Positions 17,775 to 27,927 of a stretch of DNA of 64,000 nt are shown piece by piece; position 1 is the stretch's first letter; each line of letters begins with the position of its first letter. Under the pieces are notes generated by a model. It saw only the letters and a program-made list of their open reading frames with translations, was not told the DNA's origin and searched no databases. Position numbers and translations under genes: made by a program. This DNA is from Arthrobacter_D sp015752045 (GTDB lineage: Bacteria; Actinomycetota; Actinomycetes; Actinomycetales; Micrococcaceae): assembly GCF_015752045.1 (NCBI RefSeq), contig NZ_JADOUS010000012.1, forward strand, positions 9,516 to 73,515, given 5' to 3'.

Positions 17775-18308
17775 CTAGTCGTCGGTCAGGGTGACGCCGA
17801 TGCCACCGACGAGGGTGGACGAGATGTTGTACAGCACGGCCGAGAGCATGGCGAGGGCGGTCAGGAGTACGACGTTCACGACGGCGATGATCGTCGCGAA
17901 GGAGAGCACCTGCGGCAGGGAGGCGAACTGGCGGAGGTCGAAGCCACCACTCTCCGACCCTGCGATCTCGCGAAGCAGCTCATTGACCCCGTCGAAGATG
18001 CCGGTCAGGTCGAGGACGGTCCAGATGACGAAGGACGCGACCACGGTGACGATCCCGAGCGCAACGGACAGCAGGAACGACATCTTCAGGACCGACCACG
18101 GATCGACCTTGCTGACGAGCAGCCGGGCCTTGCGGGCCTTGGCCTTCGGAGCCGGCTTCACGAGGCCCGGGCGCTGCCCCGGCCGGGCGGTCTGTCCGGC
18201 GGACGCCGGACGCTGCGGCGGACGGGCGGGAGCGTTCACGCGCGACGGCGTCCCGGACGTTCGCACTGGTCCGCTGGACGACCGCGGGTTGGTGTTGGCC
18301 GAGCTCAC
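17775..18308 (-). CDS. DUF3566 transmembrane protein downstream of gyrA
   Basis: The 177-residue protein has about 65 disordered Pro/Ala/Ser/Arg-rich residues, then two membrane helices (about 75-100 and 133-158) separated by an extracytoplasmic loop. LLVSKVDPWSVLKMSFLLSV is the typical DUF3566 entry sequence. The mycobacterial homologue is the gene after gyrA (Rv0007). Its start overlaps the gyrA stop by 4 bp, so it is co-translated with gyrase. Function is unknown. Confidence 0.9.
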   Translation of the reverse strand: MSSANTNPRSSSGPVRTSGTPSRVNAPARPPQRPASAGQTARPGQRPGLVKPAPKAKARKARLLVSKVDPWSVLKMSFLLSVALGIVTVVASFVIWTVLDLTGIFDGVNELLREIAGSESGGFDLRQFASLPQVLSFATIIAVVNVVLLTALAMLSAVLYNISSTLVGGIGVTLTDD

Positions 18309-20974
18309 TCGATACCTCCGTGTTCGGGCGACTCAGCGTCGGGCTCAGCCGTTTCCTCTGTCGACAACCGTACTTCATCGGCTGTGAACTCCGCAGGATC
18401 CTCCTGCGGGGTGATCGTCCCGATGACGTCGACATCCGGGCTGCCCTCGGCAGGATCCTCGATGAGGCCCTCCTCGACGGCGACGCTGCGCTCACTGTTC
18501 CGTGCGACGGCGATGATGCGGTCGGTCTTGTCCGGCTTCGCGAAGATGACACCCATGGTGTCGCGTCCCTTCGCGGGTACTCCGGCCACCGCCGAGCGCA
18601 CCACCTTGCCGCCGCCCATGACCACGAGGACCTCGTCCTCTTCCTGGACGACCAGCGCCCCGACGAGGTCGCCACGCTCCTCGGCCAGCTTTGCGACCTT
18701 GATGCCCAGTCCGCCGCGACCCTGCACGCGGTAGTCGTCCACCTTCGTCCTCTTCGCGAAGCCGCCCTCGGTGACGATGAAGACGTAGGAGTCGTCCGTG
18801 ACCACGTTCGCGGCCAGCAGTTCGTCGTCCGGACGGAACTTCATGCCGGTCACACCCGAGGTGGCACGCCCCATGGGCCGCAGGGCGTCGTCGTCGGCCG
18901 TGAACCGCAGCGACTGTCCCTTGCGCGAGACGAGCATGATGTCGTCGTCCCCGGACACCAGCTGCGCGGAGACGAGCTCGTCGTTGTCCCGCAGGTTGAT
19001 CGCGATCACGCCGGCGGTGCGGTTCGTGTCGTAGTCCTCCAGTCGCGTCTTCTTCACCAGTCCGCGCTTGGTCGCCAGGACCAGGTACGGCGACTGCTGG
19101 TAGTCGCGCAGGTCCAGGACCTGGGCGATTGTCTCGTCGGGCTGGAAGGCCAGGAGATTCGCCACGTGCTGTCCCTTGGCGTCCCGTGCGGCCTCGACGA
19201 GTTCGTACGCCTTCGCGCGGTACACCCGGCCCAGGTTGGTGAAGAACAGGAGCCAGTGGTGGGTGGTCGTGACGAAGAAGTGCTCGACGACGTCGTCGCC
19301 GCGCAGCTGCGCGCCCCTGATGCCCTTCCCGCCGCGGGCCTGCTGGCGGTAGTTGTCACTCCGCGTGCGCTTGACGTAGCCCCCGCGGGTGATGGTCACG
19401 ACCATCTCCTCCTCGGGGATCAGGTCCTCCATGCTCATGTCGCCGTCGTAGCCCATGAGGATCTCGGTGCGCCGCTCGTCGCCGAACTTGGCGACGATCT
19501 CCGCCAGCTCGGTGCTGACGATGCCGCGCTGCACGTCCTCGGAGGCGAGGATCCGGTTGAACTCCGTGATCATCGACTCGAGCTCGGCATGGCGGTCCTG
19601 AATCTTCTGCCGCTCGAGGGCCGCGAGGCGCCGGAGCTGCATGTTCAGGATGGCCGTGGCCTGCAGCTCGTCGATCGAGAGCAGCCCCATCAGCCCGTCC
19701 CGGGCCTGGTCGGTGGTGGACGAGGCGCGGATCAGCGCGATGACCTCGTCCAGGGCGTCGAGGGCCTTCAGCAGTCCACGGAGGATGTGGGCTTCCTCCT
19801 CCGCCTTGCGCAGCCGGTACCGGGTACGGCGCACGATGACCTCGAGCTGGTGGGTCACCCAGTGGCGGATGAACGCGTCGAGGCTGAGCGTGCGGGGTAC
19901 GTCGTCGACGATCGCCAGCATGTTGGCGCTGAAGTTGTCCTGCAGCTGCGTGTGCTTGTAGAGGTTGTTGAGAACCACCTTCGCGACGGCGTCGCGCTTC
20001 AGCACGATCACGAGGCGCTGGCCCGTGCGGCCGGATGTCTCGTCGCGGAGGTCGGCGATGCCGCTGACCTTGCCGTCCTTGACCAGTTCGGCGATCTTGA
20101 TCGCCAGGTTGTCGGGATTGGCCTGGTAGGGCAGTTCCGTGACGACGAGGCACGTCCGGTTCTGGATCTCCTCGACGTTGACGACGGCCCGCATGGTGAC
20201 CGAGCCGCGACCCGTGCGGTAGGCGTCCTCGATACCCTTGTGCCCCAGGATCTGGGCGCCCGTGGGGAAGTCGGGTCCCTTGATACGCACGATCAGGGCC
20301 TCGAGGAGTTCTTCCTTCGTGGCCTGCGGGTTCTCGAGGTACCACTGGACCCCGTCGGCGACCTCGCGCAGGTTGTGCGGAGGGATGTTGGTGGCCATGC
20401 CGACGGCGATGCCGGAGGAGCCGTTGACGAGCAGGTTCGGGAAGCGCGACGGGAGGATCGTCGGCTCCTGGTTCTTGCCGTCGTAGTTGTCCTGGAAGTC
20501 GACGGTCTCCTCGTCGATGTCGCGCACCATCTCCATGGCGAGCGGGGCCATCTTCGTCTCGGTGTATCGCGGTGCCGCGGCGCCGTCGTTGCCGGGTGAT
20601 CCGAAGTTCCCCTGGCCGAGCGCCAGCGGGTAGCGCATCGTCCAGTCCTGGATGAGGCGCACCAGGGCGTCGTAGATCGCCGAGTCGCCGTGCGGGTGGT
20701 ACTGGCCCATGACCTCACCGACCACGCGGGCACACTTGTTGAACGAGCGGTCCGGCCGGTAGCCGCCGTCGAACATCGCGTAGAGCACACGGCGGTGCAC
20801 GGGCTTCAGCCCGTCGCGGACGTCGGGCAGCGCCCGGCCCACGATGACCGCCATCGCGTAGTCCAGGTAGGACCGCTGCATCTCCGTCTGCAGGTCGACC
20901 TGCTCGACGCGGTCCGTCAGGACCTCGCCCTCGATGGGCTCGTCCGGTCCGTTGCCGGTGATGTCGTCACTCAT
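18305..20974 (-). CDS. gyrA: DNA gyrase subunit A
   Basis: The 889-residue DNA-cleaving subunit of gyrase has the catalytic tyrosine in AAAPRYTETKMA and six C-terminal beta-pinwheel blades with a GyrA box (QARGGKG) for DNA wrapping. The quinolone pocket reads HPHGDSAIYDALV, keeping Ser and Asp at the positions usually mutated in resistant strains. An acidic tail of about 60 residues follows the last blade. It is downstream of gyrB by 175 bp, a gap with its own ribosome site and a small CCGGCATTCTGCCGG hairpin, so partly independent transcription is possible. Confidence 0.98.
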   Translation of the reverse strand: MSDDITGNGPDEPIEGEVLTDRVEQVDLQTEMQRSYLDYAMAVIVGRALPDVRDGLKPVHRRVLYAMFDGGYRPDRSFNKCARVVGEVMGQYHPHGDSAIYDALVRLIQDWTMRYPLALGQGNFGSPGNDGAAAPRYTETKMAPLAMEMVRDIDEETVDFQDNYDGKNQEPTILPSRFPNLLVNGSSGIAVGMATNIPPHNLREVADGVQWYLENPQATKEELLEALIVRIKGPDFPTGAQILGHKGIEDAYRTGRGSVTMRAVVNVEEIQNRTCLVVTELPYQANPDNLAIKIAELVKDGKVSGIADLRDETSGRTGQRLVIVLKRDAVAKVVLNNLYKHTQLQDNFSANMLAIVDDVPRTLSLDAFIRHWVTHQLEVIVRRTRYRLRKAEEEAHILRGLLKALDALDEVIALIRASSTTDQARDGLMGLLSIDELQATAILNMQLRRLAALERQKIQDRHAELESMITEFNRILASEDVQRGIVSTELAEIVAKFGDERRTEILMGYDGDMSMEDLIPEEEMVVTITRGGYVKRTRSDNYRQQARGGKGIRGAQLRGDDVVEHFFVTTTHHWLLFFTNLGRVYRAKAYELVEAARDAKGQHVANLLAFQPDETIAQVLDLRDYQQSPYLVLATKRGLVKKTRLEDYDTNRTAGVIAINLRDNDELVSAQLVSGDDDIMLVSRKGQSLRFTADDDALRPMGRATSGVTGMKFRPDDELLAANVVTDDSYVFIVTEGGFAKRTKVDDYRVQGRGGLGIKVAKLAEERGDLVGALVVQEEDEVLVVMGGGKVVRSAVAGVPAKGRDTMGVIFAKPDKTDRIIAVARNSERSVAVEEGLIEDPAEGSPDVDVIGTITPQEDPAEFTADEVRLSTEETAEPDAESPEHGGIE

Positions 20975-21149
20975 GAATCAGTTCCGTTCGTCATTTTTTG
21001 CCCCGCAGTACTGGCGAATCTGAGCAAGGGTGGCCCCGACGTTCTGTGTAGGCGCTCGACCGGACTTCTCCCTTTCCCTCGCAAGCTCGGGTAGGGACCC
21101 TAAGTCCACTCTTACTTTCGTTGCGCCGGCAGAATGCCGGGGTTACCCG

Positions 21150-23222
21150 TCAGATATCGAGGAAACGCACGTCCTTGGCGTTCTGCTGGATGAAGTTGCG
21201 GCGGGACTCCACGTCCTCGCCCATGAGGACCGAGAACACCTGGTCGGCGGCCGCGGCGTCGTCCATGGTGACCTGCAGCAGGGTGCGGTGGTCGGGATCC
21301 ATGGTGGTGTCCCACAGCTCCGTGTAGTCCATCTCGCCGAGACCCTTGTAGCGCTGGATCCCGTTGTCCTTGGGCAGGCGCTGGTTGTTCGCCAGGCCCA
21401 TCTTGATGACCTCGTCGCGCTCCCTGTCGCTGAACACGTAGTCGTGCTTCGCGTTGGACCACTTGATCCGGTACAGCGGCGGCTGCGCGAGGTACACGAA
21501 GCCGTTCTCGATGAGCGGCCGCATGTAGCGGAACAGCAGGGTCAGCAGCAGCGTCGTGATGTGCTGGCCGTCCACGTCGGCATCGGCCATGAGCACGATC
21601 TTGTGGTACCGGGCCTTGTCGACGTTGAAGTCCTCGCCGATCCCCGCGCCGAAGGCGGTGATCATGGCCTGGACCTCGCTGTTGCCGAGGGCACGGTCGA
21701 GGCGGGCGCGCTCGACGTTCAGGATCTTGCCGCGCAGCGGCAGGATGGCCTGGGTCTCGGGGTTGCGCCCGCGGACTGCGGAGCCGCCGGCCGAGTCACC
21801 CTCGACGATGTAGATCTCGGAGCGCGCGGGGTCCTTGGACTGGCAGTCCTTGAGCTTTCCGGGCATCCCGCCGGATTCCAGCAGTCCCTTGCGCCGTGTG
21901 GACTCGCGCGCCTTGCGGGCCGCGAGGCGCGCCTGCGATGCCTGGATCGACTTCCGGATGACGTCGCGTGCCGGGCCGGGGTTGCGCTCCAGCCAGTCGC
22001 CGAGCTGGTCGGTGACCACGCGCTGGACGAAGCCCTTCGCCTCGGAGTTGCCGAGCTTGGTCTTCGTCTGGCCCTCGAACTGCGGCTCCGACAGCTTGAC
22101 GGAGATGACGGCCGTCAATCCCTCCCGGATGTCGTCACCCGTGAGGTTGTCGTCCTTCTCCTTGATGATGTTCTTCTCGCGTGCGTACTTGTTGATCAGC
22201 GTGGTCATGGCCGCACGGAAACCCTCTTCGTGCGTGCCTCCCTCGTGCGTGTTGATCGTGTTCGCGTAGGTGTGCACGCTCTCCGAATACGCGGAGGTCC
22301 ACTGCAGGGCCACCTCCACGGCCATCTTCCGGTCCGTGTCCTCGGTCTCGAAGGCGATCACGTCGGGGTGGATCACATCCACCCGCTTGGAGGAATTGAG
22401 ATGACGGACGTAGTCCAGCAGCCCGTTCTCGTACAGGTACACGACCTCCCGATGCTTCGGCTCGCCGTCGGAGGTCTGCGCGCTCTCGGCCTCGGCGACC
22501 TCGTCCACCTCCACCGCGTCCACGCGCTCGTCCGTCAGCGTGATGCGCAGTCCCTTGTTGAGGAAGGCCATCTGCTGGAACCGTGCGCGGAGGGTCTCGA
22601 AGTCGAACTCGGTGCTCTCGAAGATCGAGTCGTCCGGATAGAACGTCTGCGTGGTCCCTGTCTCGGACGTCTCCTCGCCCTTCCGCAGCTCGCCGACGGG
22701 CTTCCCGCCGTCCCCGAAGGTCTGCCTCCACACGTGGCCCTGGCGACGGACCTCCGTCTCGACGCGGCTGGACAGGGCGTTGACGACGGAGATGCCGACG
22801 CCGTGCAGGCCACCGGATACGGCGTAGCCACCGCCGCCGAACTTGCCGCCCGCGTGGAGGATGGTCATCACCACTTCCACGGTCGGCCGGCCCTCGGTGG
22901 GGTGCATGTCCACAGGGATGCCTCGGCCGTTGTCGACGACCTTGACGCCGCCGTCGGACTGGAGCGAGATCTCGATGTGGTCGCAGTATCCTGCCAGGGC
23001 CTCGTCGACCGAGTTGTCCACGACTTCGTACACGAGGTGGTGCAGGCCGCGGGGCCCGGTCGATCCGATGTACATACCCGGGCGCTTCCGGACCGCTTCC
23101 AGCCCTTCGAGCACCGTGATCTCATTGGCGCCGTAGGCGTGTTCGGTGGCCGCCTCCAGGATCGGGGACTCGCCGTCGCCTATTTTCACGTCGCTTGCAT
23201 TCAACTCGTTCTCGTGTGCCAC
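21150..23222 (-). CDS. gyrB: DNA gyrase subunit B
   Basis: The 690-residue ATPase subunit has a GHKL ATP-binding domain (YEVVDNSVDEALAGYCDHI, GRGIPVDMHP, GLHGVGISVVNALS), a transducer domain and a TOPRIM domain with EGDSAGGSA and DADVDGQH. It ends QQNAKDVRFLDI, as is usual. The GTG at 23222 gives MAHENELNASD, like the MANDN-type starts of relatives. An in-frame TTG at 23255 has a better-spaced GGGGAG and remains an alternative. With GyrA it introduces negative supercoils. Confidence 0.96.
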   Translation of the reverse strand: MAHENELNASDVKIGDGESPILEAATEHAYGANEITVLEGLEAVRKRPGMYIGSTGPRGLHHLVYEVVDNSVDEALAGYCDHIEISLQSDGGVKVVDNGRGIPVDMHPTEGRPTVEVVMTILHAGGKFGGGGYAVSGGLHGVGISVVNALSSRVETEVRRQGHVWRQTFGDGGKPVGELRKGEETSETGTTQTFYPDDSIFESTEFDFETLRARFQQMAFLNKGLRITLTDERVDAVEVDEVAEAESAQTSDGEPKHREVVYLYENGLLDYVRHLNSSKRVDVIHPDVIAFETEDTDRKMAVEVALQWTSAYSESVHTYANTINTHEGGTHEEGFRAAMTTLINKYAREKNIIKEKDDNLTGDDIREGLTAVISVKLSEPQFEGQTKTKLGNSEAKGFVQRVVTDQLGDWLERNPGPARDVIRKSIQASQARLAARKARESTRRKGLLESGGMPGKLKDCQSKDPARSEIYIVEGDSAGGSAVRGRNPETQAILPLRGKILNVERARLDRALGNSEVQAMITAFGAGIGEDFNVDKARYHKIVLMADADVDGQHITTLLLTLLFRYMRPLIENGFVYLAQPPLYRIKWSNAKHDYVFSDRERDEVIKMGLANNQRLPKDNGIQRYKGLGEMDYTELWDTTMDPDHRTLLQVTMDDAAAADQVFSVLMGEDVESRRNFIQQNAKDVRFLDI

Positions 23223-23268
23223 AGGCGTAGACGGCTCCTCAGCTGGATCGACCAAAACAATCTCCCCT

Positions 23269-23274
23269 ATTCTA
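23269..23274 (-). promoter_or_regulatory. Possible -10 element of gyrB
   Basis: TAGAAT on the reverse strand lies about 47 bases before the preferred gyrB start. No good -35 at normal spacing was found, so this is tentative. Confidence 0.3.
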
Positions 23275-23434
23275 CCCTGCGGAGGGCCGCCGTCCGGCGC
23301 GAACACCCCTTCACTGGCCAATAAACCCGGGTCAGACCGGATAGCAGTACCATCCGTGAGCCCGGATACGACCGCCGGGACCCTGATTGGCCTACAGGCC
23401 GCTCAGCGGACAGCCCGGCCGGACCTTTTCGATC

Positions 23435-24058
23435 TCACCCGTAGGTGTCCCGCGGGCCGCGGCCCTTGACGGTGCGTCCGCCCTTGCGCCAGCTCGGCGC
23501 GGCGGGCCCGATGACCGAGAGCCGCGTCACGACGCCCGCGCCGAGTTCGGCCTCGAACCGCTGCAGCACCTGGGGGGTGATGAGGCGCAGCTGCGTGGCC
23601 CAGGCCGTCGAATCACACCGGACCAATACGGTGTCCGCGTCGAAGCTCTCCGGCACACAGTGCGCCGCGATGTCGGCTCCGACGATCTCGCTCCAGCGCG
23701 ACAGCACCGACCCGATCGCAACCGGGGACTTCCAGCCCCGCTCGGCGAGCATCCGCGAGAAGACATTTCCCACGCCTTCCGGGTCCCGCCCGCCGTACAC
23801 CGGCTCCGGCGAGTACGGACGCCGCGTGGTCTTCGCCGCCTTCTTCGACGCCGCCTCGCGCGGCGTACCCCTGGCCTGCGACGCGCTTCGCAGCCGGTTG
23901 AGCAGGGCCTGGGGGGCGTCCTGTTCCGGGAACTCCTCTCCCGTCCCGGGCGCCGACGCTTCTCCGTCCCCCTGCGCACGCCCAGGCATCCGATCGCCGG
24001 CGCGGCGCGGGTCCTGTCCCTCCGCGGGAGGAGTCTCCCCGGAGGACCGGTCAGACAT
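23435..24058 (-). CDS. dciA: DciA-like DUF721 protein (helicase loader/operator)
   Basis: The 207-residue protein has a low-complexity N-terminus and a C-terminal DUF721 domain (about 95-200) with GWKSPVAIGSVLSRWSEIVG and the KH-like core ending in an RKGGRTVKGRGPRD basic tail. DUF721 proteins are DciA, which interacts with the replicative helicase DnaB in bacteria lacking DnaC/DnaI. The gene overlaps the recF stop by 8 bp, placing it in a dnaN-gnd-recF-dciA unit. Mycobacterial Rv0004 holds the same place. Confidence 0.9.
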   Translation of the reverse strand: MSDRSSGETPPAEGQDPRRAGDRMPGRAQGDGEASAPGTGEEFPEQDAPQALLNRLRSASQARGTPREAASKKAAKTTRRPYSPEPVYGGRDPEGVGNVFSRMLAERGWKSPVAIGSVLSRWSEIVGADIAAHCVPESFDADTVLVRCDSTAWATQLRLITPQVLQRFEAELGAGVVTRLSVIGPAAPSWRKGGRTVKGRGPRDTYG

Positions 24059-25346
24059 CTATTCCTCCGACGGCATGGACGTCGGGGTCGGACCGCTCGG
24101 CGGTGGCTTCCGATGCGGCATCACCGGTTCCCCTCGCGGCGCCGCCGGTGTCCCCAGCCGGCGCGATGGCTCCGGGAACGACGCGAAGCTGCCGTCCCAC
24201 GAGCGCCGCGGGGATGTCGTCGCCCACGGCCGCGGTGACGAGGACCTGCTCGGCGGGCGCCACGATGGCGGCGAGCCGGGCGCGACGCTGTGTATCGAGT
24301 TCCGCGAAGACATCGTCGAGGATGAGCACCGGGTCTCCACCCGGCGTCCGGTCCTCCTCCAGCATCAGGTAATACGATGCCAGCCGCAGCGCCAGCGCCA
24401 TCGACCAGGTCTCGCCGTGGGAGGCATAGCCCTTGACGGGAACCCCTCCGAGCAGCAGCGCGAGCTCGTCGCGATGCGGACCCACGAGGGAGATCCCGCG
24501 CTCGAGTTCCTTCTTGCGGTGTCGCAGGAGACCCGCGGTGAACAGTTCGGTGAGTGCGCCCTGGTCGAGCCCACCCAGTCCGTCATCGGCACCACGGTGC
24601 CCCGGATGCGTGCCGTCGTCCTCCGCCGAGGGATCCGACGACGGCGAGACACTCGAGACATAGGCGGTGTCGGCGGGCTTCGAACCATCCGTCAGCTCCT
24701 GGTAGGCGCGCTGGACATGCGGGCGGAGCTTGTCGACGAGCACCAGACGCGCGGACAGCAGCCGCGCTCCGGACTCGGCGAGGTGCTGGTCCCACACATC
24801 GAGGGTGGACTCGTGCGCCGTCGAGAACCTGCCCGCCGCGCGGGCCGACTTCAGCAGGGCGTTGCGTTGCTTCAGCACCCGCTCGTACTCCGCCCGCAGC
24901 GCGGACTGGTGCGGCAGCAGTGACACCATGACCTCGTCCAGGTACCGGCGGCGCACCGATGGGTCACCCTTGACGAGGGTGAGGTCCTCCGGAGCGAAGA
25001 GGACTGTCTTCAGGATCCCCGCCGCATCCCTGGCACGTACGGGATTGGACCTGTTGATCCGCGCGCGGTTCGCGGAGTCGGCGTTGATCTCGACTTCCAC
25101 GCTCGTGCGCTGCGCTCCGCGGACCAGCCGACCCCTGATGATCGCCCGTTCCTCGCCGAAGGCGATCAGTGGCTTGTCCGTGGTGACCCGGTGCGAGGAC
25201 AGGGTCGCGAGGTATCCGATCGCCTCGACGATGTTGGTCTTCCCCACACCGTTCGGTCCGACGAAGACGGTGATGCCCGGCTCGATGGCGGTATCGAGCT
25301 GCCCATAGCTCCGGAACCCGGTGAGCGAGAGGTGCTCAACGTACAC
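24051..25346 (-). CDS. recF: DNA replication and repair protein RecF
   Basis: The 431-residue ABC-type ATPase helps load RecA at single-strand gaps. It has Walker A GPNGVGKTN (about residue 30), the signature region near ASHGETWSMALALRLASYYL, and Walker B LILDDVFAELD. A Ser/Asp-rich insert near residues 225-245 and an Ala/Gly-rich tail after residue 400 make it longer than the usual 360-400 residues. It starts 10 bp after the gnd stop and overlaps dciA. Confidence 0.95.
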   Translation of the reverse strand: MYVEHLSLTGFRSYGQLDTAIEPGITVFVGPNGVGKTNIVEAIGYLATLSSHRVTTDKPLIAFGEERAIIRGRLVRGAQRTSVEVEINADSANRARINRSNPVRARDAAGILKTVLFAPEDLTLVKGDPSVRRRYLDEVMVSLLPHQSALRAEYERVLKQRNALLKSARAAGRFSTAHESTLDVWDQHLAESGARLLSARLVLVDKLRPHVQRAYQELTDGSKPADTAYVSSVSPSSDPSAEDDGTHPGHRGADDGLGGLDQGALTELFTAGLLRHRKKELERGISLVGPHRDELALLLGGVPVKGYASHGETWSMALALRLASYYLMLEEDRTPGGDPVLILDDVFAELDTQRRARLAAIVAPAEQVLVTAAVGDDIPAALVGRQLRVVPGAIAPAGDTGGAARGTGDAASEATAERSDPDVHAVGGIDV

Positions 25347-25356
25347 CGGAGGACAC

Positions 25357-26253
25357 TTACTCGGACTTCGGCCGGGCGGGCCTGACGGCGTGTCCGCCGA
25401 ATTGGTTGCGCAGCGCAGCGACCATCTTCATGGACGGGGAGTCCTCCTGCCTCGAATTGAACCGGGCGAACAGGGCTGCGGTGATCGCAGGCGCCGGAAT
25501 CGAATGGGCGATGGCCTCCTCGACGGTCCATCGGCCCTCTCCCGAATCCTCCACGTAACCGGCGATCTTCGTCAGACCCGGATCCTCCTGCAAGGCCTTG
25601 ACCACCAGGTCCAGCAACCAGGACCGGACGACGGTGCCCTTCTGCCAGGCCGCGAACGTGCCATGGACATCCTTCACGATGTCCTTGGCCTCGAGCAGTT
25701 CGTAGCCCTCCGCGTAGGACTGCATGAGCCCGTACTCGATCCCGTTATGGACCATCTTGGCGTAGTGGCCTGCTCCGACGTCGCCGACGTGCACGAAGCT
25801 CTCCGCGCGGTCGCCCTCGGGACGCAGTGCATCGAAGATGGGCAGGGCACGTTCGACATCCTCGTCGCTGCCCCCGGCCATCAGGCCGTAGCCGTTCTCC
25901 AGACCCCATATGCCGCCCGAGACGCCGCAATCCAGGAACCGGATCCCCTGCTGCGCGAGCAGGGTCGCGTGGATCTGGTCGTCCGTGAACTTGGAGTTGC
26001 CCCCGTCGATCACGAGGTCCCCTTCGGACAGAAGGTGCGACAGATCGGTGACCACAGCGTGCGTGATCTCACCGGCCGGAACCATGACCCAGATGATCCG
26101 TGGGGCGGGCAGGGACGAGACGAGTTCCTCGAGGCTCGACACGTCCGTGCGATCAGGAGCACGATCGAACCCGGTGACCCCGATCCCCTTCGCCTGGAGT
26201 CGTTCCCTCATATTGAATCCCATTTTTCCGAGTCCAACGAGACCGATGTGCAT
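25357..26253 (-). CDS. gnd: Decarboxylating 6-phosphogluconate dehydrogenase
   Basis: The 298-residue enzyme oxidises and decarboxylates 6-phosphogluconate to ribulose 5-phosphate in the pentose phosphate pathway. The N-terminal dinucleotide fold starts MHIGLVGLGKMGFNM, the substrate loop is CGVSGGIWGLENGYGLMAGG, and KMVHNGIEYG carries the catalytic Lys. The short form (about 300 residues) is the GntZ/YqeC type. Its place between dnaN and recF is common in actinobacteria. Confidence 0.94.
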   Translation of the reverse strand: MHIGLVGLGKMGFNMRERLQAKGIGVTGFDRAPDRTDVSSLEELVSSLPAPRIIWVMVPAGEITHAVVTDLSHLLSEGDLVIDGGNSKFTDDQIHATLLAQQGIRFLDCGVSGGIWGLENGYGLMAGGSDEDVERALPIFDALRPEGDRAESFVHVGDVGAGHYAKMVHNGIEYGLMQSYAEGYELLEAKDIVKDVHGTFAAWQKGTVVRSWLLDLVVKALQEDPGLTKIAGYVEDSGEGRWTVEEAIAHSIPAPAITAALFARFNSRQEDSPSMKMVAALRNQFGGHAVRPARPKSE

Positions 26254-26320
26254 GAGCTCTCTTCCTGACGATGCGTTCGTCCGGCCGCCGGCCGGGCTGT
26301 GCGACCCGATGATGGGCGGA

Positions 26321-27445
26321 CTACAGATTGGGCAGTCGGACAGGCATCAGCAGGTACCGGTAATCTTCCCTATCCTCGCCGGATGCGTCCTCCTGGGCCG
26401 AGATGACCGCCGGTTTCGGAGGCGAGGTGAAGGAGAACCGTACGTAGGGGCTGCTGAAGGCCCCGAGTCCCTCGCTGAGGTAATGCGGGTTGAACGCGAC
26501 GGTGATGTCATCACCGTCGAGCGTTGCCTCGATCCCCTCGGAGGCTTGGGCATCCTCCCCGGTTCCGGCATCGAGGGTCACCTGACCCTCGGAGAAGGCG
26601 AGGCGGACGGGCGTGTTGCGCTCGGCGACAAGTGAGACGCGACGTACCGCTTCCACGAGCGCGCTGGTCTGCACGGTCGCGTGGATCGGTGTGGTCGCAG
26701 GGAACAGCGACCTGATCTTGGGGTAGTCCCCGTCCACGAGCAGAGAGGTGGTGCGGCGCCCCCCGGATTCGAAGCCGATGAGTTCCGAGTTGTCCGAGAA
26801 CGCGATGTTCAGTTCGCCGGCACCGCCCAGGGTCTTCGCGACCTCGCTGAGGGTCTTGGCCTTCACGAGGGCGCTGGTCGAGATGCCTGGCGTCGTCGGT
26901 TTCCAGGAGACTTCGCGAAGTGCCAGCCGGTAGCGGTCCGTGGCAAGCAGCGTGATCAGGTCGTCCTCGATCTCCATCCGCACCCCGGTGAGGATGGGCA
27001 GGGTGTCGTCACGGCTTGCGGCGATGATGACCTGCGATACTGCCTGGGCGAAAGCGTCCCCGTCGACGACGCCGCTGACCGCGGGCAGCTTCGGGAGCTC
27101 CGGATATTCCCCTTCGGGCATAGTCGCGAGGTTGAAACGACTGTTCCGGCATGTGAGTGTCACCTTCGACCCGTCGGTGGCCACTTCGACGGGTGCGGAC
27201 GGCAGGCTTCGGCAGATATCCGCGAGGAGCCGTCCGGACACGAGGATCGTGCCTTCTTCGAGGACGTCGGCAGGGATCTCGAGCCGGGCGGAGATCTCGT
27301 AGTCGAAGCTCGCGAGGCTGAGCATGCCGCCTTCGGCTTTGATCAGGAGGCCGGCGAGGACGGGCACGGGTGGTCGCGGTGACAGGGAACGGGCGGTCCA
27401 GGACACAGCCTCTGCAAGTACATCCCGCTCAACTCTGAATTTCAC
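26321..27445 (-). CDS. dnaN: DNA polymerase III sliding clamp beta subunit
   Basis: The 374-residue clamp folds as three repeated beta-clamp domains and tethers polymerase III to DNA. The start MKFRVERDVLAEAVSWTARS and the C-terminal LLMPVRLPNL are diagnostic. It is transcribed away from the oriC region and followed by gnd, recF and dciA. Confidence 0.98.
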   Translation of the reverse strand: MKFRVERDVLAEAVSWTARSLSPRPPVPVLAGLLIKAEGGMLSLASFDYEISARLEIPADVLEEGTILVSGRLLADICRSLPSAPVEVATDGSKVTLTCRNSRFNLATMPEGEYPELPKLPAVSGVVDGDAFAQAVSQVIIAASRDDTLPILTGVRMEIEDDLITLLATDRYRLALREVSWKPTTPGISTSALVKAKTLSEVAKTLGGAGELNIAFSDNSELIGFESGGRRTTSLLVDGDYPKIRSLFPATTPIHATVQTSALVEAVRRVSLVAERNTPVRLAFSEGQVTLDAGTGEDAQASEGIEATLDGDDITVAFNPHYLSEGLGAFSSPYVRFSFTSPPKPAVISAQEDASGEDREDYRYLLMPVRLPNL

Positions 27446-27927
27446 GGAGCAGTGCCGCCTTTCGCCAGATCAAAAAAACAGCCACCGGCGAATCGCCGGC
27501 GGATGGTCGGGTCCGATGCCTGGACGGATGTCCCCATGGCAAGGGAACTACAACCCTACTGGGTCAAAGCTTAGCCGGATAGCGAGCTCGCGGAGCGGGC
27601 TCGCTCCGTGCCGGTGTGAGGTGTGCGGGACGTGGAATGTTATTTGACGAGCTTTTGAAGTTTAAGGTTCGTAGTGTTAATAACTGCTGTGGATTCTGTG
27701 GATAACCCCGCCTGTCGAGGCGCTACCGCGGATTTTGCCTGTGGATAACATGTGTGTTCGATCGACGGCCTGCAGGAGGTCCCTGTGGGCAGAATCCTTG
27801 TGATTCCGCGGATCCACAGGTAGAGGGGGGTTTATCCTCAGGCTGGACCGGGATGTCCCCCCAGTTATCCACAGTTGTGTCCACACCTGTTAATTACGGG
27901 TGGGTGCTGCTGCGGGTCGCTGGAGGG
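27446..27927. other. oriC: oriC-type region between dnaN and dnaA
   Basis: This 482-bp non-coding gap contains three perfect DnaA boxes: TGTGGATAA at 27697-27705 and 27740-27748, and TTATCCACA at 27865-27873. One-mismatch copies are TTATCCTCA at 27832-27840 and GTGTCCACA at 27877-27885. An A+T-rich tract at 27636-27683, next to the first box, is a candidate unwinding element. GC-rich inverted repeats lie nearer dnaN. Actinobacterial origins usually lie here, although many have more boxes and a longer gap. Confidence 0.85.

Noticed and set aside
18320..20599. A 759-codon frame antisense to gyrA
   Set aside because: It is the codon-position shadow of gyrA in GC-rich DNA. Its translation is rich in Asp, Val, Arg and Gly without domains.
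21030..23324. A 764-codon frame antisense to gyrB
   Set aside because: It is a shadow of gyrB with no recognisable protein features.
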